Shown: positions 1-8,735 of the stretch, piece by piece
How the letters are laid out: each line of letters begins with the position of its first letter
How positions within the stretch are numbered: the first letter of the stretch is position 1
DNA from: Opitutaceae bacterium
GTDB lineage: Bacteria > Verrucomicrobiota > Verrucomicrobiia > Opitutales > Opitutaceae
Assembly: GCA_028281165.1 (NCBI GenBank)
Contig: JANQKI010000022.1
Location: 1 to 53,379, forward strand
Direction: 5' to 3'
DNA length: 53,379 bases
Translations under genes and position numbers: made by a program
The notes under the pieces: model-generated
Database searches by the model: none
What the model was told of the DNA's origin: nothing
Seen by the model: the letters and a program-made list of their open reading frames with translations, nothing else

Positions 1-330
1 AGAGGAGGCTTCCATGGCCAGGCCTACCAATTCATCGCTTTCATTGTATCCAGCAAATACATTCGCCTGGTCAAAGGCGTCGGCTGGCAGGGCCTCCAAG
101 GTCGATCCGTCTAAAAGGAAGTTGGAATGAGCGGCGGCCCCAGGTAAGACAGCGAAAATGGCTTTCTCCAAAGCTCGCTGCTTGTTTAAGGCGATACGCG
201 GAAAGGTGACTTGAAAGGTCAAGACCACGAGCAAGCCGGAAGTCATGGCGATCGAGGCCAGGGCCATGATCAGACTGCGGCTTTTCGGCATGGTCGGAGT
301 CTCAGGAAGCGTAGTGGTCTGATCGCTCAT
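1..330 (-). CDS. rnfG: Electron transport complex subunit RnfG (N-terminal part)
   Basis: Only the first ~110 residues lie in the window; the gene runs off the left edge. RnfG is a periplasm-facing, membrane-anchored Rnf subunit that normally carries a covalently bound FMN. Here a short cytoplasmic tail with several Thr/Pro residues is followed by one hydrophobic helix (about residues 20-42, SLIMALASIAM and onwards) and the start of the soluble domain. The ATG overlaps the end of rnfD, whose stop codon lies at 327-329, so translation is probably coupled. The FMN attachment motif is outside the window and cannot be checked. The call rests on gene order (rnfB, rnfC, rnfD upstream) plus the topology. 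Confidence 0.85.
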   Translation of the reverse strand, partial: MSDQTTTLPETPTMPKSRSLIMALASIAMTSGLLVVLTFQVTFPRIALNKQRALEKAIFAVLPGAAAHSNFLLDGSTLEALPADAFDQANVFAGYNESDELVGLAMEASS

Positions 331-1382
331 GTGGCTCCTTTCTTTGTCGTGGCTCCGTAAATACGTGGTTGCGTGATGGAATTGATGAGTGGCGAGCAGG
401 CATTGCCGAGCAGAATGGCATACATCACACCCTCGTTGAGGCCGCCAAATAGCCGAATGATGATGGTAATGAAGCCAATGAGCCCGCCGTAAATCCAGAT
501 TCCCAGCGGGGTGACGGGCGAAGCCACCATGTCAGTTGCCATAAATACCGCGCCGAGCATCAATCCTCCTGAGCAGAGCATGAAGATCGGACCGGGATAG
601 CGGTCGGAATCGATCATGTAGAAAAGCACGGAGGTCAGGCTAGCGATGAAAAGCACGCTAAAAGCGATCCGACCATCCATCATCTTGCGAAAGACCAGAT
701 ACAGTCCGCATAGCAGGATGAGAAGGGCGGAGGTTTCGCCGGCTGAACCAGCCGTAGATCCGAGCAACAACTGTATCGAGTCTGTCGGTACTTGTTCGAA
801 CTTCATGAGAGCTAGTGGAGTGGCCCCGGTGAAGCCATCCGCTGCTACATTGGAGAGCCAGTCTTGGATAGGTACCGGTCGGAGAAAGGGCGGGGTAAGC
901 GTGGAAGGAATGAATTCCGCAAATCGATTCTCCGCCATTATCGGAACCCAGGTGGTCATGGGAGCGGTAAAGGCGGCTTGAGCGAAGGCTCGGCCGATCA
1001 AGGCCGGATTCATCACGTTATAGCCCAGTCCGCCGAAGAACATCTTGCCGATGCCCACTCCCGCCACGGAGGCTACGGCCGCCATCCAAAGCGGGAAGCC
1101 CGGCGGGAGGGTCAAGGCCAGCAAGATGCCGGTGATGGTGACGCTCCAGTCGTTGACCGTAGTGGCTTTTCCGGAAAACTTGCAGATGGCATGTTCCGTA
1201 GCCAGGCAGGAAATAACGCAGACCACGAGCAAGGCCAGGACGCTGATTCCGAACTGGTAGACGGAGAACGCGCAAATCGGTATCAAGGCATACACTACAT
1301 TGCGCATGATGACATCGACTGCCGGCACCTTTCTCAAATGCGGCGAGGTATGCGTCCATACTCTGGGAGCGATGTCGCTCAT
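327..1382 (-). CDS. rnfD: Electron transport complex subunit RnfD
   Basis: RnfD is an integral membrane subunit of the ion-translocating ferredoxin:NAD+ oxidoreductase. The 351-residue protein starting MSDIAPRV is rich in membrane helices and contains DGFTGATPL at about residues 182-190; the Thr at about 188 fits the covalent FMN attachment site of the NqrB/RnfD family. The frame stays open upstream to 1622, but that part overlaps rnfC and does not look like RnfD. The chosen ATG at 1382 overlaps the rnfC stop in an ATGA arrangement. FMN attachment would need the ApbE flavin transferase encoded at the head of this operon. Confidence 0.93.
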   Translation of the reverse strand: MSDIAPRVWTHTSPHLRKVPAVDVIMRNVVYALIPICAFSVYQFGISVLALLVVCVISCLATEHAICKFSGKATTVNDWSVTITGILLALTLPPGFPLWMAAVASVAGVGIGKMFFGGLGYNVMNPALIGRAFAQAAFTAPMTTWVPIMAENRFAEFIPSTLTPPFLRPVPIQDWLSNVAADGFTGATPLALMKFEQVPTDSIQLLLGSTAGSAGETSALLILLCGLYLVFRKMMDGRIAFSVLFIASLTSVLFYMIDSDRYPGPIFMLCSGGLMLGAVFMATDMVASPVTPLGIWIYGGLIGFITIIIRLFGGLNEGVMYAILLGNACSPLINSITQPRIYGATTKKGAT

Positions 1383-2749
1383 GAAGCTTTGGCCCTTTCT
1401 CTCATGGCTTGCTCGCGATTGCTGGATTTGGCGATGCGGAAATATTGAACCAGCGGTATGGATGATGGGCAGACGAAGCTGCAGCAGCCGCATTCGAAGC
1501 AATCGTTCAAGTGAAAATCCGCTTCCATTTCCTGATAGCGATGCTTGTAGGCGAGCTTGCCCAATTGGCAGGGATTCAGATGCATGGGGCAAGCTTCCAG
1601 ACAGTGACCGCAACTGATGCAAGGATAGGTGATCTGGTCGAGCTGGTCGCTAAGTATGGATTCCGTCAATACGAGTAGCCCGCCGCAGCCTTTAGTGATA
1701 GGGACGTCCAGAGAAGATACCGAACTGCCCATCATTGGACCGCCCATAACCAGGCATTGAGCGTTTCCATTAAAGCCGAGCTGCTCTAAGATGAATCGGA
1801 TGGGGGTGCCGATGGGCACCATGTAATTGCCGGGCTTTTCAATGCCTGGACCGGTAACGGTCACCACCCGCTCGATCACGCCCCCGCTTACCGGAAGCAA
1901 GGCTCCCAGCTGAGCGGTTGAGGAAACATTGAATACGCCAAGTCCGACCGATGATGGATAGTTGCCGGAGGGAATTTCGATGTTCAGCAAGGCCTTGGCC
2001 AGCATCTTTTCCGCGCCCTGCGGGTACTTGGTTTTCACCGCCTTGACTTCTATTGGGCTATCAGCGGGAAGCTTGGATTTCAGAACCTCCACCGCATCTA
2101 GCTTGTTGTCTTCGGTGCCGATAATGACGCGTTCCGCGCCCAAAGCCTTCATGACGATCTTGGAGCCGGCGATGAGATCGTCTGCTTGCTCGATCATGAT
2201 GCGATGGTCTGTCGTCAAAAACGGTTCGCATTCGCAGCCATTGATCAGAATGGTGTGGACCTTATGTCCCTCTGGAGGAGCTAGCTTGACGTGCGTGGGG
2301 AAGGCGGCTCCGCCCAAGCCCACCAATCCCGTGTCCTGAACCGCTTGAATGATTTCCTTGGTCGTCATGCTGTCCACATCACGCGACTCGTAGTAGCGCA
2401 GTTCTTGACTGTCGCCCGGATACGTTTCCAGAATGATGGACGACGTGCGTGGTCCTTTGGCTGTAGGGCGAAGTTCAATACCTTTGACGATTCCTGTTGC
2501 TGGAGCATGAAGGGGAACGGATACGAAACCGCCCGCTTCTGCGATGGGCTCGCCTCGCGAGACTTCCTGTCCTGGATGAACAATCGGTTTCGAGGGAGCT
2601 CCCGCGTGTTGGGAGAGATGCAGAACCAGTTCAGGAGCGAATGGCAGCCGCTGGATTGGCTTACGGGCAGTGAAGCGCTTGTTTTCCTCCGGGTGCACCC
2701 CGTGGGAAAACGTATCCCGAAACCAATGACTGGGATTGAATAGTACCAT
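1379..2749 (-). CDS. rnfC: Electron transport complex subunit RnfC
   Basis: RnfC is the peripheral subunit thought to bind NADH, FMN and two [4Fe-4S] clusters in the Rnf complex. The 456-aa protein begins with the typical segment containing FSHGVHPEENK, has the central nucleotide/FMN-binding region (GLGGAAFPTHVKL), and ends with two cluster motifs: CISCGHCLEACP (Cys at about 377) and CFECGCCSFVCP (about 417). The length is usual for the family and lacks the long repetitive C-terminus of enterobacterial RnfC. It lies 8 bp after the PFOR gene and overlaps rnfD by 4 bp. Confidence 0.95.
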   Translation of the reverse strand: MVLFNPSHWFRDTFSHGVHPEENKRFTARKPIQRLPFAPELVLHLSQHAGAPSKPIVHPGQEVSRGEPIAEAGGFVSVPLHAPATGIVKGIELRPTAKGPRTSSIILETYPGDSQELRYYESRDVDSMTTKEIIQAVQDTGLVGLGGAAFPTHVKLAPPEGHKVHTILINGCECEPFLTTDHRIMIEQADDLIAGSKIVMKALGAERVIIGTEDNKLDAVEVLKSKLPADSPIEVKAVKTKYPQGAEKMLAKALLNIEIPSGNYPSSVGLGVFNVSSTAQLGALLPVSGGVIERVVTVTGPGIEKPGNYMVPIGTPIRFILEQLGFNGNAQCLVMGGPMMGSSVSSLDVPITKGCGGLLVLTESILSDQLDQITYPCISCGHCLEACPMHLNPCQLGKLAYKHRYQEMEADFHLNDCFECGCCSFVCPSSIPLVQYFRIAKSSNREQAMRERAKAS

Positions 2750-2757
2750 TGATAGTT

Positions 2758-5700
2758 CTAATTATATTTCTCGGCTCGCTTTATAAGCTTCTCGACGCCT
2801 TTTTCGTCGGGATTGGCTGGAGTGCCTGGATGGATACACCTTCCGGGGCACTTTTCGGCTGCTCTTACGATGTCTTTGAAGGGGCCTCCGACAGGGTCCT
2901 TCACGAAAGCCTTCTTGCTGTCGTCGTAGGCGAAGATTTTAGAGTTTATGGTGGTGCACTCGTCGCAGGACGTGCATTCGGTTTGATCGATCCAGGCTGG
3001 TTCGAAGCCATTCCCACTAGGACTAGGAGCTCCCGTAGCCGCGTCCCCTGCCGGCGAAGGAGCTTGAGCCATGTCTAGTAGAGCTGAAGCTCCGCTGCCG
3101 CCATCCACCATGTTCAACAAGCCTGAGACCAGCTTTTGCACGGTATCGGTACGGGTTTGCTGCGCGATCTGCTTGGGATCCACTTTCTTGGAAAGTCCAG
3201 CCAGGCCTTTGATGGTCCTCCAATAGCTAAGACGTTCTTCCGTAGATTGTACCATCTCTTCGGCTACGAGCACGCGGATCAGCTGGTTCTTCTTGTTCAG
3301 AGCCCAGATGTAAGGGAAGAGGTCTTCGCGATCATCCTTTTCCAGCTCGATGAACTCGGCCAGCGGTACCATGTCGTCATTCCAGGTGTCCTGTGGCGCG
3401 ACGCGGAAGTGTTTGCGGAAGCGGCCTTCCTGCACCGCGAAATCGGCGAAGGTCATGGGAAGTTCCATGCTTTGCTCGTTGCCCTCATCATCGATGTAGT
3501 CTAGTTTATAGGACACCCAATCATCGTCCAATTCGGGATTGCCATCCAGTTCGATGCATTCTTCCCAATCGCCGCCCGCATCGGGATCGAAACGGAAGAG
3601 CGGGAAGGCTCTCGAATCCAGGGCCATCTTGCTGCGATGAGCGGTAGCGTCATCGGATACGCCATGCTCTGGCTGGCAGACCGAGTAAACGTTAAAGAGG
3701 GCGGGACGACGGGAGTTGAGCCCATCAATCAAGCCTTCTATGTAGTGAGTGTAGTTTGCGATGTTGCTTTGCAGAATGAAGGAGGTGCGATGGGCGGCGC
3801 CAACTAGGCTGATTTCCTTGCGGATTTCCGTTTTACCCTTCCAGGCAGGACCGTAGGGCGACATGTCGGCTACCTGGCCAGTAAAGCCCGAGGTGCAAGC
3901 TTGACCACCGGTATTTGAATACACCTGCGTATCCAACACGAAGATCTTAATGGGATGACCCGTCATCAAGGCTCGAGACACGTTCTGGAAGCCGATGTCG
4001 AACATGGCGCCATCGCCGCCAACTGCGACCACAGGTGGACAGAGGAGGAATTCCTCATCGGTAAAGGTCTTCCAATCGAAGTACTTTAGAGACTCTTGCA
4101 CGCTGGTGTAGTGTTCCTTGCCTTCCAATTCCGCTTCAGTCAGCCGAATGGCCTTAAAGCCGTCGGCCATGATCCGCATGTGACCTTCGAAAACGCCAAG
4201 GGAGACGGATGCCGCGTCCTGGAAAAGATGGTTAGACCAGGGGAAGGGGTAGGGATTATACGGATACGTTGATCCGTAAACCGATGAGCACCCCGTAGCA
4301 TTCAAAAAGCCCAGATTGGCGCGACCATTCTTGGTGGGACCTTCTTCGTAGCGCCACTTCAGATTCTTGAGTTTCGAAAGCAGATCGCTGACGAAGCTCA
4401 GCCATTCCTGATCGAGCGGATTGCCAGACTTGCCTTCATCAAGGGCCTCGGCCAGCTCGGAGAGCTTGAGGTCGGTATCGCGATGCGAATCGATGGCGTT
4501 GTGAATGGCGGTGGCGTTGCCGATATCCACATTTTCAACCAGCTTTTCCTTGATGCGTTTTTCCAGCTTTTCGATCAGCTCGTCCAAGTAGGCGAGGTGA
4601 TTCTTGACGCGTCGCTGCATGAGGGCGGTTATAACGCTGGTGAAGATATGCAGAGCGGTTTTTTCACCACAACCGGTGCAAGCGCCATCGCCGCAGGCCA
4701 TGGAAGTATAGACTGATTTATCCATCAGCATCGTTTCCAAAGCTCCGATCTTTTCATCGATATCATCGATGCGGATGAAGTCGGGATCCGTGGTAGGCAG
4801 ATCCAGCCAGTAGGCCCATTCCGACTCTAGGCGATTAACCGACTCGGGAGTCTGTTCAATCGATGTAAGGGCTTCATCATCACAAACGTCGACGCAAAGC
4901 ATGCATCCCTTGCAAGTGTAGGGATTGATGGTGATGGCGAAGAGCCCTCCGGAGCCGGCTTTCTGCTTCTCCCGTTGATTATAGTAAGGCTTGGTGAGAG
5001 AGAATTGGAATTCGCCTATCGCTTCGCGGAACCAATCGAATTCCTGCTTCAAGGCATCCTGCTCGCTGGTTTCTTCGGCGATGGTTTCGGTTATAGCCAC
5101 GTCCAGCAACGGCGTTACATCGACGCTATTGCCATTCGAAGTATTTTCTGCTGCAGTTCGTATCTTCTTTTCCACGACACGAACCGCCTTGGGGAGAAGT
5201 TTCACTTCATGCCCTTCGCGAGTCACGCGATTGATGGTCGTCTTGAAAGCGTCAGCCATGGTGCAGGCCAAGCCTGGTATAGCGCTATCCGGGCAAATGG
5301 TGAAACAATCGCTGCAGGCCGTGCATTTTTCCGGATTCCACACCGGATGACGGAATCGGATCTGCGTCATGTTGCGATAGACGCCTGTATTGGCTGGCAT
5401 GAGACTCAAGGCGTTGAAAGGATCGGCCAAATTTTCATTGGGTTTGCCGCCCAGATAGAAACTGCCGGTCTGTTCCCAGAAGCGATGGATGTCGGTTCGA
5501 GGATCAGTACTGGTCGGTATCCGCTTGAGCATGACAGGCAAGTTGGTTTCCTTCTTGGCTGTTTGGTTGCCGTTTATGGCGCTCTTGTCTGTGATCTCAG
5601 TAATTTCGTCGAAACCGCGACGCACCACGCGAATGTTGTCTTCGACCACGCGGGCTCCCTTGCTGCCGAATTTCTTCTCGATCTGGTCGTGTATTGCCTT

Positions 5701-7680
5701 GAAGAGCGAAGCCTCGTCAAAATTGGCTGATTCCATCAATGTGGAGGCGGCGAAGAAGGCTCCCTGGAAGGCGATGCCTTGCATGCGGAATTGCAGCTCT
5801 GGATCGGTCGCTTCCTCTCGAGCGATCTTGAAGGCGTCGAGGTAGAAGATCTTGATGTCGTTCGCTGCGATGTACTTCTGAGCTCCCGGAGGTATGGAAT
5901 TCCAAACCGCTTCGGCTGATTCGAGTTCGCTTTGAATAATGAATACGCCGCCTTTCTTCAGACCGAAGAGAGGGTTGGAATGACTAAATACATTGGGATC
6001 CGGCGAGAGCACGGCATCGACGAAGTAGTACTCGCAATTGATGCGGATCGGTTCTGGAGCAGCCGAGAGATAGTAAGTGGTGGGCTGGCCTTTCTTTTCG
6101 GAACCGTACTTCGGATTGGCCTTGATGTCGTATCCGAGAAGTTCGTACAGAGTGATAGCCAAGTTCTTGCCGGTGGTGATGGCTCCCCAGCCGCCCACGG
6201 AGTGGATACGAGCGGTGATGGCGCCTTCGGGAAGGAGGTTGGGATTTTCGCTCCCCTTTACTTCCAGTTCCTTGATGCGAGGATAGCTTTCCTGTAGCTG
6301 TTGTTGATAGATCTCGTTCTTCGGTGTGAAGGGCTTGTCGTGCAGGAAGTCGATGGACAGGTAGAAGAATTTCTTCTTGGCCCCGTCGGGCAGCATATTT
6401 TCGATGGCTCCCACGATGCCTTCCGGCTGCAGATCGCGGCTCCCCATGCCAAAGCATCCTGAATACAAGACGGGAGCGTCCTTGGCATTTTTGAAAGCAG
6501 CGTAATCCGGATACGGCATGTCGCTCTTGCTGGCTTGGCCATTTTCCAGAGCTTTGCTGATGGTGGCTCTGATTTCTCGAATGAGAGGCAAGTCTTCCGC
6601 CAGCGGCTGATCGGTACGTTCGAGAACCGCTATGCCTTTACGCCCTTTGATGATATGCGAAACCAAGTCTCCAGGGAAGGGGCGGTACATGATCATCTGT
6701 ACTGCGCCAATCTTAACGCCGCGTTCCTTGCGCATGTAATCGACCACCGCTTCGGCGGTACCCAGCATGCTGCCTTGCCCGATAATAAGGTATTCGGCAT
6801 CGTCGCAGCGATAAGTGGATACGCGTTTGTAATAGCGACCGGTTAGTTCGCCGTATTCCTCCATACATTGATCTGTGATGGCCGCTATGTGATCAAAGAA
6901 GTAGGGGCGCTGGGCTGCGACTGACTGCATGTAGGCGTCCTGATTCTGTACTGGTCCAGACAATACAGGATTATCTATATCCCAAAGGATGGGAACGCGG
7001 CGCCGCTTTTCCCCGAAGAGAATTTTTTGAGCCGGGGTGGGCGTATCGATCATGTCCTCAGGGTGGCCGAGAAATTCTTCGATGAGGGCGCGTTCCGGGA
7101 TCTTGAGCGTTTCGATGAGGTGGGTGGTGAGGAAGCCGTCTTGCCCAACGGCGGCGGGAGTCAGCGATAGTTCGGCGATTTTACGGGAGATAATGTTCAA
7201 GTCGGCCGCTTCCTGGGCGTTCTTGGCCAGGACTTGGAAGAAGCCAGTATCGTCGATCAAGTGATAATCGTCATGTCCAGCATGGACGTTCAGAGCCGCT
7301 TTGGTGATAGCGCGGCAGCCGATGTTGAGCACATAAGGCAGGCGCTTGCCAACCGCTGCGTAGAGCGATTCGTGCATGTAGGCGATGCCCTGACCGGAGG
7401 AGAAATTCGAGGCTCTCAGGCCGCTCATAGACATGCCGGCCGTGATGCCGGCAGCGGCGTGCTCCCCTTCAGGCTCGATGAAAATCAGCGGCCTTCCAGA
7501 AACATTGATATGGCCTTTGGCGGTTTCTTCGGCCCAGTATTCTCCCATTTGCGTGGAGGGCGTGATCGGGTAGGCCCCCGCGGCATCGCTTGATTCCCGT
7601 TCGCACATGATGACGGCGGTGTTGCCATCGGCGGCTATCGGGATGCCTGGGTATTTCGCGTTTCTTTTTTCAGCTGTCAT
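2758..7680 (-). CDS. nifJ: Pyruvate:ferredoxin (flavodoxin) oxidoreductase, extra-long form with C-terminal Fe-S domain
   Basis: Catalyses pyruvate + CoA to acetyl-CoA + CO2 with reduction of ferredoxin. The N-terminus (AAGAYPITPSTQMGE) is the PFOR domain I signature. Two ferredoxin-type motifs occur near residues 787 (CTACSDCFTICP) and 920 (CKGCMLCVDVC). The TPP domain has CGDGACTGCGEK near 995 and GDGAMFDIGF near 1225. At 1640 aa it is much longer than the usual ~1170-1200 aa. Extra sequence lies between the Fe-S and TPP motifs (charged, helical, about 1020-1110) and in a C-terminal part of roughly 250 residues: a linker rich in Ser/Gly/Pro/Ala, then CTSCDEC and later CPGRC, which reads as one more cluster domain. 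Substrate preference for pyruvate over other 2-oxoacids is from family resemblance only. It sits between rnfB and rnfC in the same operon. Confidence 0.93.
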   Translation of the reverse strand: MTAEKRNAKYPGIPIAADGNTAVIMCERESSDAAGAYPITPSTQMGEYWAEETAKGHINVSGRPLIFIEPEGEHAAAGITAGMSMSGLRASNFSSGQGIAYMHESLYAAVGKRLPYVLNIGCRAITKAALNVHAGHDDYHLIDDTGFFQVLAKNAQEAADLNIISRKIAELSLTPAAVGQDGFLTTHLIETLKIPERALIEEFLGHPEDMIDTPTPAQKILFGEKRRRVPILWDIDNPVLSGPVQNQDAYMQSVAAQRPYFFDHIAAITDQCMEEYGELTGRYYKRVSTYRCDDAEYLIIGQGSMLGTAEAVVDYMRKERGVKIGAVQMIMYRPFPGDLVSHIIKGRKGIAVLERTDQPLAEDLPLIREIRATISKALENGQASKSDMPYPDYAAFKNAKDAPVLYSGCFGMGSRDLQPEGIVGAIENMLPDGAKKKFFYLSIDFLHDKPFTPKNEIYQQQLQESYPRIKELEVKGSENPNLLPEGAITARIHSVGGWGAITTGKNLAITLYELLGYDIKANPKYGSEKKGQPTTYYLSAAPEPIRINCEYYFVDAVLSPDPNVFSHSNPLFGLKKGGVFIIQSELESAEAVWNSIPPGAQKYIAANDIKIFYLDAFKIAREEATDPELQFRMQGIAFQGAFFAASTLMESANFDEASLFKAIHDQIEKKFGSKGARVVEDNIRVVRRGFDEITEITDKSAINGNQTAKKETNLPVMLKRIPTSTDPRTDIHRFWEQTGSFYLGGKPNENLADPFNALSLMPANTGVYRNMTQIRFRHPVWNPEKCTACSDCFTICPDSAIPGLACTMADAFKTTINRVTREGHEVKLLPKAVRVVEKKIRTAAENTSNGNSVDVTPLLDVAITETIAEETSEQDALKQEFDWFREAIGEFQFSLTKPYYNQREKQKAGSGGLFAITINPYTCKGCMLCVDVCDDEALTSIEQTPESVNRLESEWAYWLDLPTTDPDFIRIDDIDEKIGALETMLMDKSVYTSMACGDGACTGCGEKTALHIFTSVITALMQRRVKNHLAYLDELIEKLEKRIKEKLVENVDIGNATAIHNAIDSHRDTDLKLSELAEALDEGKSGNPLDQEWLSFVSDLLSKLKNLKWRYEEGPTKNGRANLGFLNATGCSSVYGSTYPYNPYPFPWSNHLFQDAASVSLGVFEGHMRIMADGFKAIRLTEAELEGKEHYTSVQESLKYFDWKTFTDEEFLLCPPVVAVGGDGAMFDIGFQNVSRALMTGHPIKIFVLDTQVYSNTGGQACTSGFTGQVADMSPYGPAWKGKTEIRKEISLVGAAHRTSFILQSNIANYTHYIEGLIDGLNSRRPALFNVYSVCQPEHGVSDDATAHRSKMALDSRAFPLFRFDPDAGGDWEECIELDGNPELDDDWVSYKLDYIDDEGNEQSMELPMTFADFAVQEGRFRKHFRVAPQDTWNDDMVPLAEFIELEKDDREDLFPYIWALNKKNQLIRVLVAEEMVQSTEERLSYWRTIKGLAGLSKKVDPKQIAQQTRTDTVQKLVSGLLNMVDGGSGASALLDMAQAPSPAGDAATGAPSPSGNGFEPAWIDQTECTSCDECTTINSKIFAYDDSKKAFVKDPVGGPFKDIVRAAEKCPGRCIHPGTPANPDEKGVEKLIKRAEKYN

Positions 7681-7729
7681 GACTGTGACCGTAGTTGAAG
7701 TTTAAATATGAAATGAGAGATATTGTTTT

Positions 7730-7805
7730 ACCACCGAGAGCACTGAGGGCACAGAGATGAGAGAAAATGTTCTATATAACTCCGTGACTCCGTGTTCTCT
7801 GTGGT
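7730..7805. repeat. ACCACNGAG-type imperfect palindrome between rnfB and nifJ
   Basis: The left arm begins ACCACCGAGAGCACTGAGG and the right arm ends GACTCCGTGTTCTCTGTGGT, so the segment can fold into a long imperfect hairpin. Related ACCACAGAG / TGTTCTCCGTG words recur at 15250-15510. It fills most of the 141-bp gap between the rnfB stop and the nifJ start, inside what otherwise looks like one operon. It could attenuate or process the transcript; that is inference. Confidence 0.7.
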
Positions 7806-7821
7806 GAGAAAATTCATTAGT

Positions 7822-8712
7822 TCAGTTCGTATCGGGTTGAATTGGCAGGGGTTCCTTGCGGATGATTTTCTTGGCGGCGGCTCCCTTGTCGGCGTGACCA
7901 TCTTCTAGCCAGACGATGGCTCCGGTGGGGCAGCGTTGTATTGGAAGTTTGGTGGCGAGGGCGTTTTTCGAATAATCGATGACCGCCAGGTTGTTTTTCA
8001 TGGTTATCAAACCCGCTGGAGCATCGGCGGCGCAGCGGGCGCAACCGGTACAAGCCACTTCGCAATCCGCTAGGGCCTCGTCGCCTTCGGCTAGGCTTTT
8101 GCAGGCCACCCAGAGTTTGTGGCTAACCGGTTGCAGGGAGAAAAGATCGAGCGGGCAGGCTTCGACGCAATCGTTGCAGGCCACGCATTTATCTTCGATA
8201 ACGACGGGCAAGCCCTGTCGATCCATGACGATGGCATCGAAGTCGCAAGACACTTCGCAGTCGCCCAATCCCAAGCACCCCCAGGCGCAAGCCTTGCCGC
8301 CTCCGCCTGTAACCACGGCAGCCCTACAGGACTCCATACCACTATAGGCTGCCCGCATACGCGCGACATGCTTACCCCCGGCGCAAGCCAGACGAGCGAC
8401 TTTCTTCTCTTCATTCCCCAATTCGACGCCTAGGTAATCCGCAATGAAAACCGCCATTTCAGGAGGGCTCACCGTGCATTGAGCGGGATTCTTTTCGCCT
8501 CCAACGCAAGCCTCGGCAAAGGCTCGGCATCCAGGGCTGCCACAAGCCCCGCAATTAGTCTTAGGCAACATTTCCTCGACTTCGTCGATGCGAGGATCTT
8601 CCGCGACGTGTAGTTTCCGGTTCGCTACCGCCAAAACCGATGCCAAGATGATCCCCAGTCCTCCCATGAAAGAGAGGGCGCCAACCACGTACATTATCGA
8701 TTCTGATAGCAA
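7822..8712 (-). CDS. rnfB: Electron transport complex subunit RnfB
   Basis: RnfB is the ferredoxin-accepting, multi-cluster subunit of Rnf. A single N-terminal membrane helix (about residues 7-29) is followed by the Fes/DUF4-type cluster motif TNCGACGSPGC (about 52-62), a CAWGCLGLGDC segment, the ferredoxin motif CVACNDCVEACP, a further CEVACTGCARC stretch and CPTGAI near the C-terminus. Length (296 aa) is normal. The start is TTG: a strong GGAGGAA sits a few bases upstream of it, whereas the first in-frame ATG (8694) lies 25 bases from that site. It follows apbE by 23 bp. Confidence 0.94.
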   Translation of the reverse strand: MLSESIMYVVGALSFMGGLGIILASVLAVANRKLHVAEDPRIDEVEEMLPKTNCGACGSPGCRAFAEACVGGEKNPAQCTVSPPEMAVFIADYLGVELGNEEKKVARLACAGGKHVARMRAAYSGMESCRAAVVTGGGGKACAWGCLGLGDCEVSCDFDAIVMDRQGLPVVIEDKCVACNDCVEACPLDLFSLQPVSHKLWVACKSLAEGDEALADCEVACTGCARCAADAPAGLITMKNNLAVIDYSKNALATKLPIQRCPTGAIVWLEDGHADKGAAAKKIIRKEPLPIQPDTN

Positions 8713-8716
8713 TCTA

Positions 8717-8723
8717 TTCCTCC
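8717..8723 (-). promoter_or_regulatory. Shine-Dalgarno site deciding a TTG start for rnfB
   Basis: On the minus strand GGAGGAA lies four bases before TTG (8712-8710). An ATG overlapping the site (ATGGAGGAATAG) hits a stop after three codons, so it is not a start for rnfB. Strong Shine-Dalgarno sequences are rare elsewhere in this window. Confidence 0.7.
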
Positions 8724-8735
8724 ATGCTTTAGAAG

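Noticed and set aside
1383..1622. Long N-terminal extension of RnfD
   Set aside because: It lies entirely within rnfC in another frame and lacks RnfD-like sequence; the ATG overlapping the rnfC stop is the natural start.
4975..5730. Plus-strand open frame of 251 codons inside the PFOR gene
   Set aside because: Antisense to a well-supported gene. No recognisable domain; the long frame follows from the codon usage of the PFOR gene.
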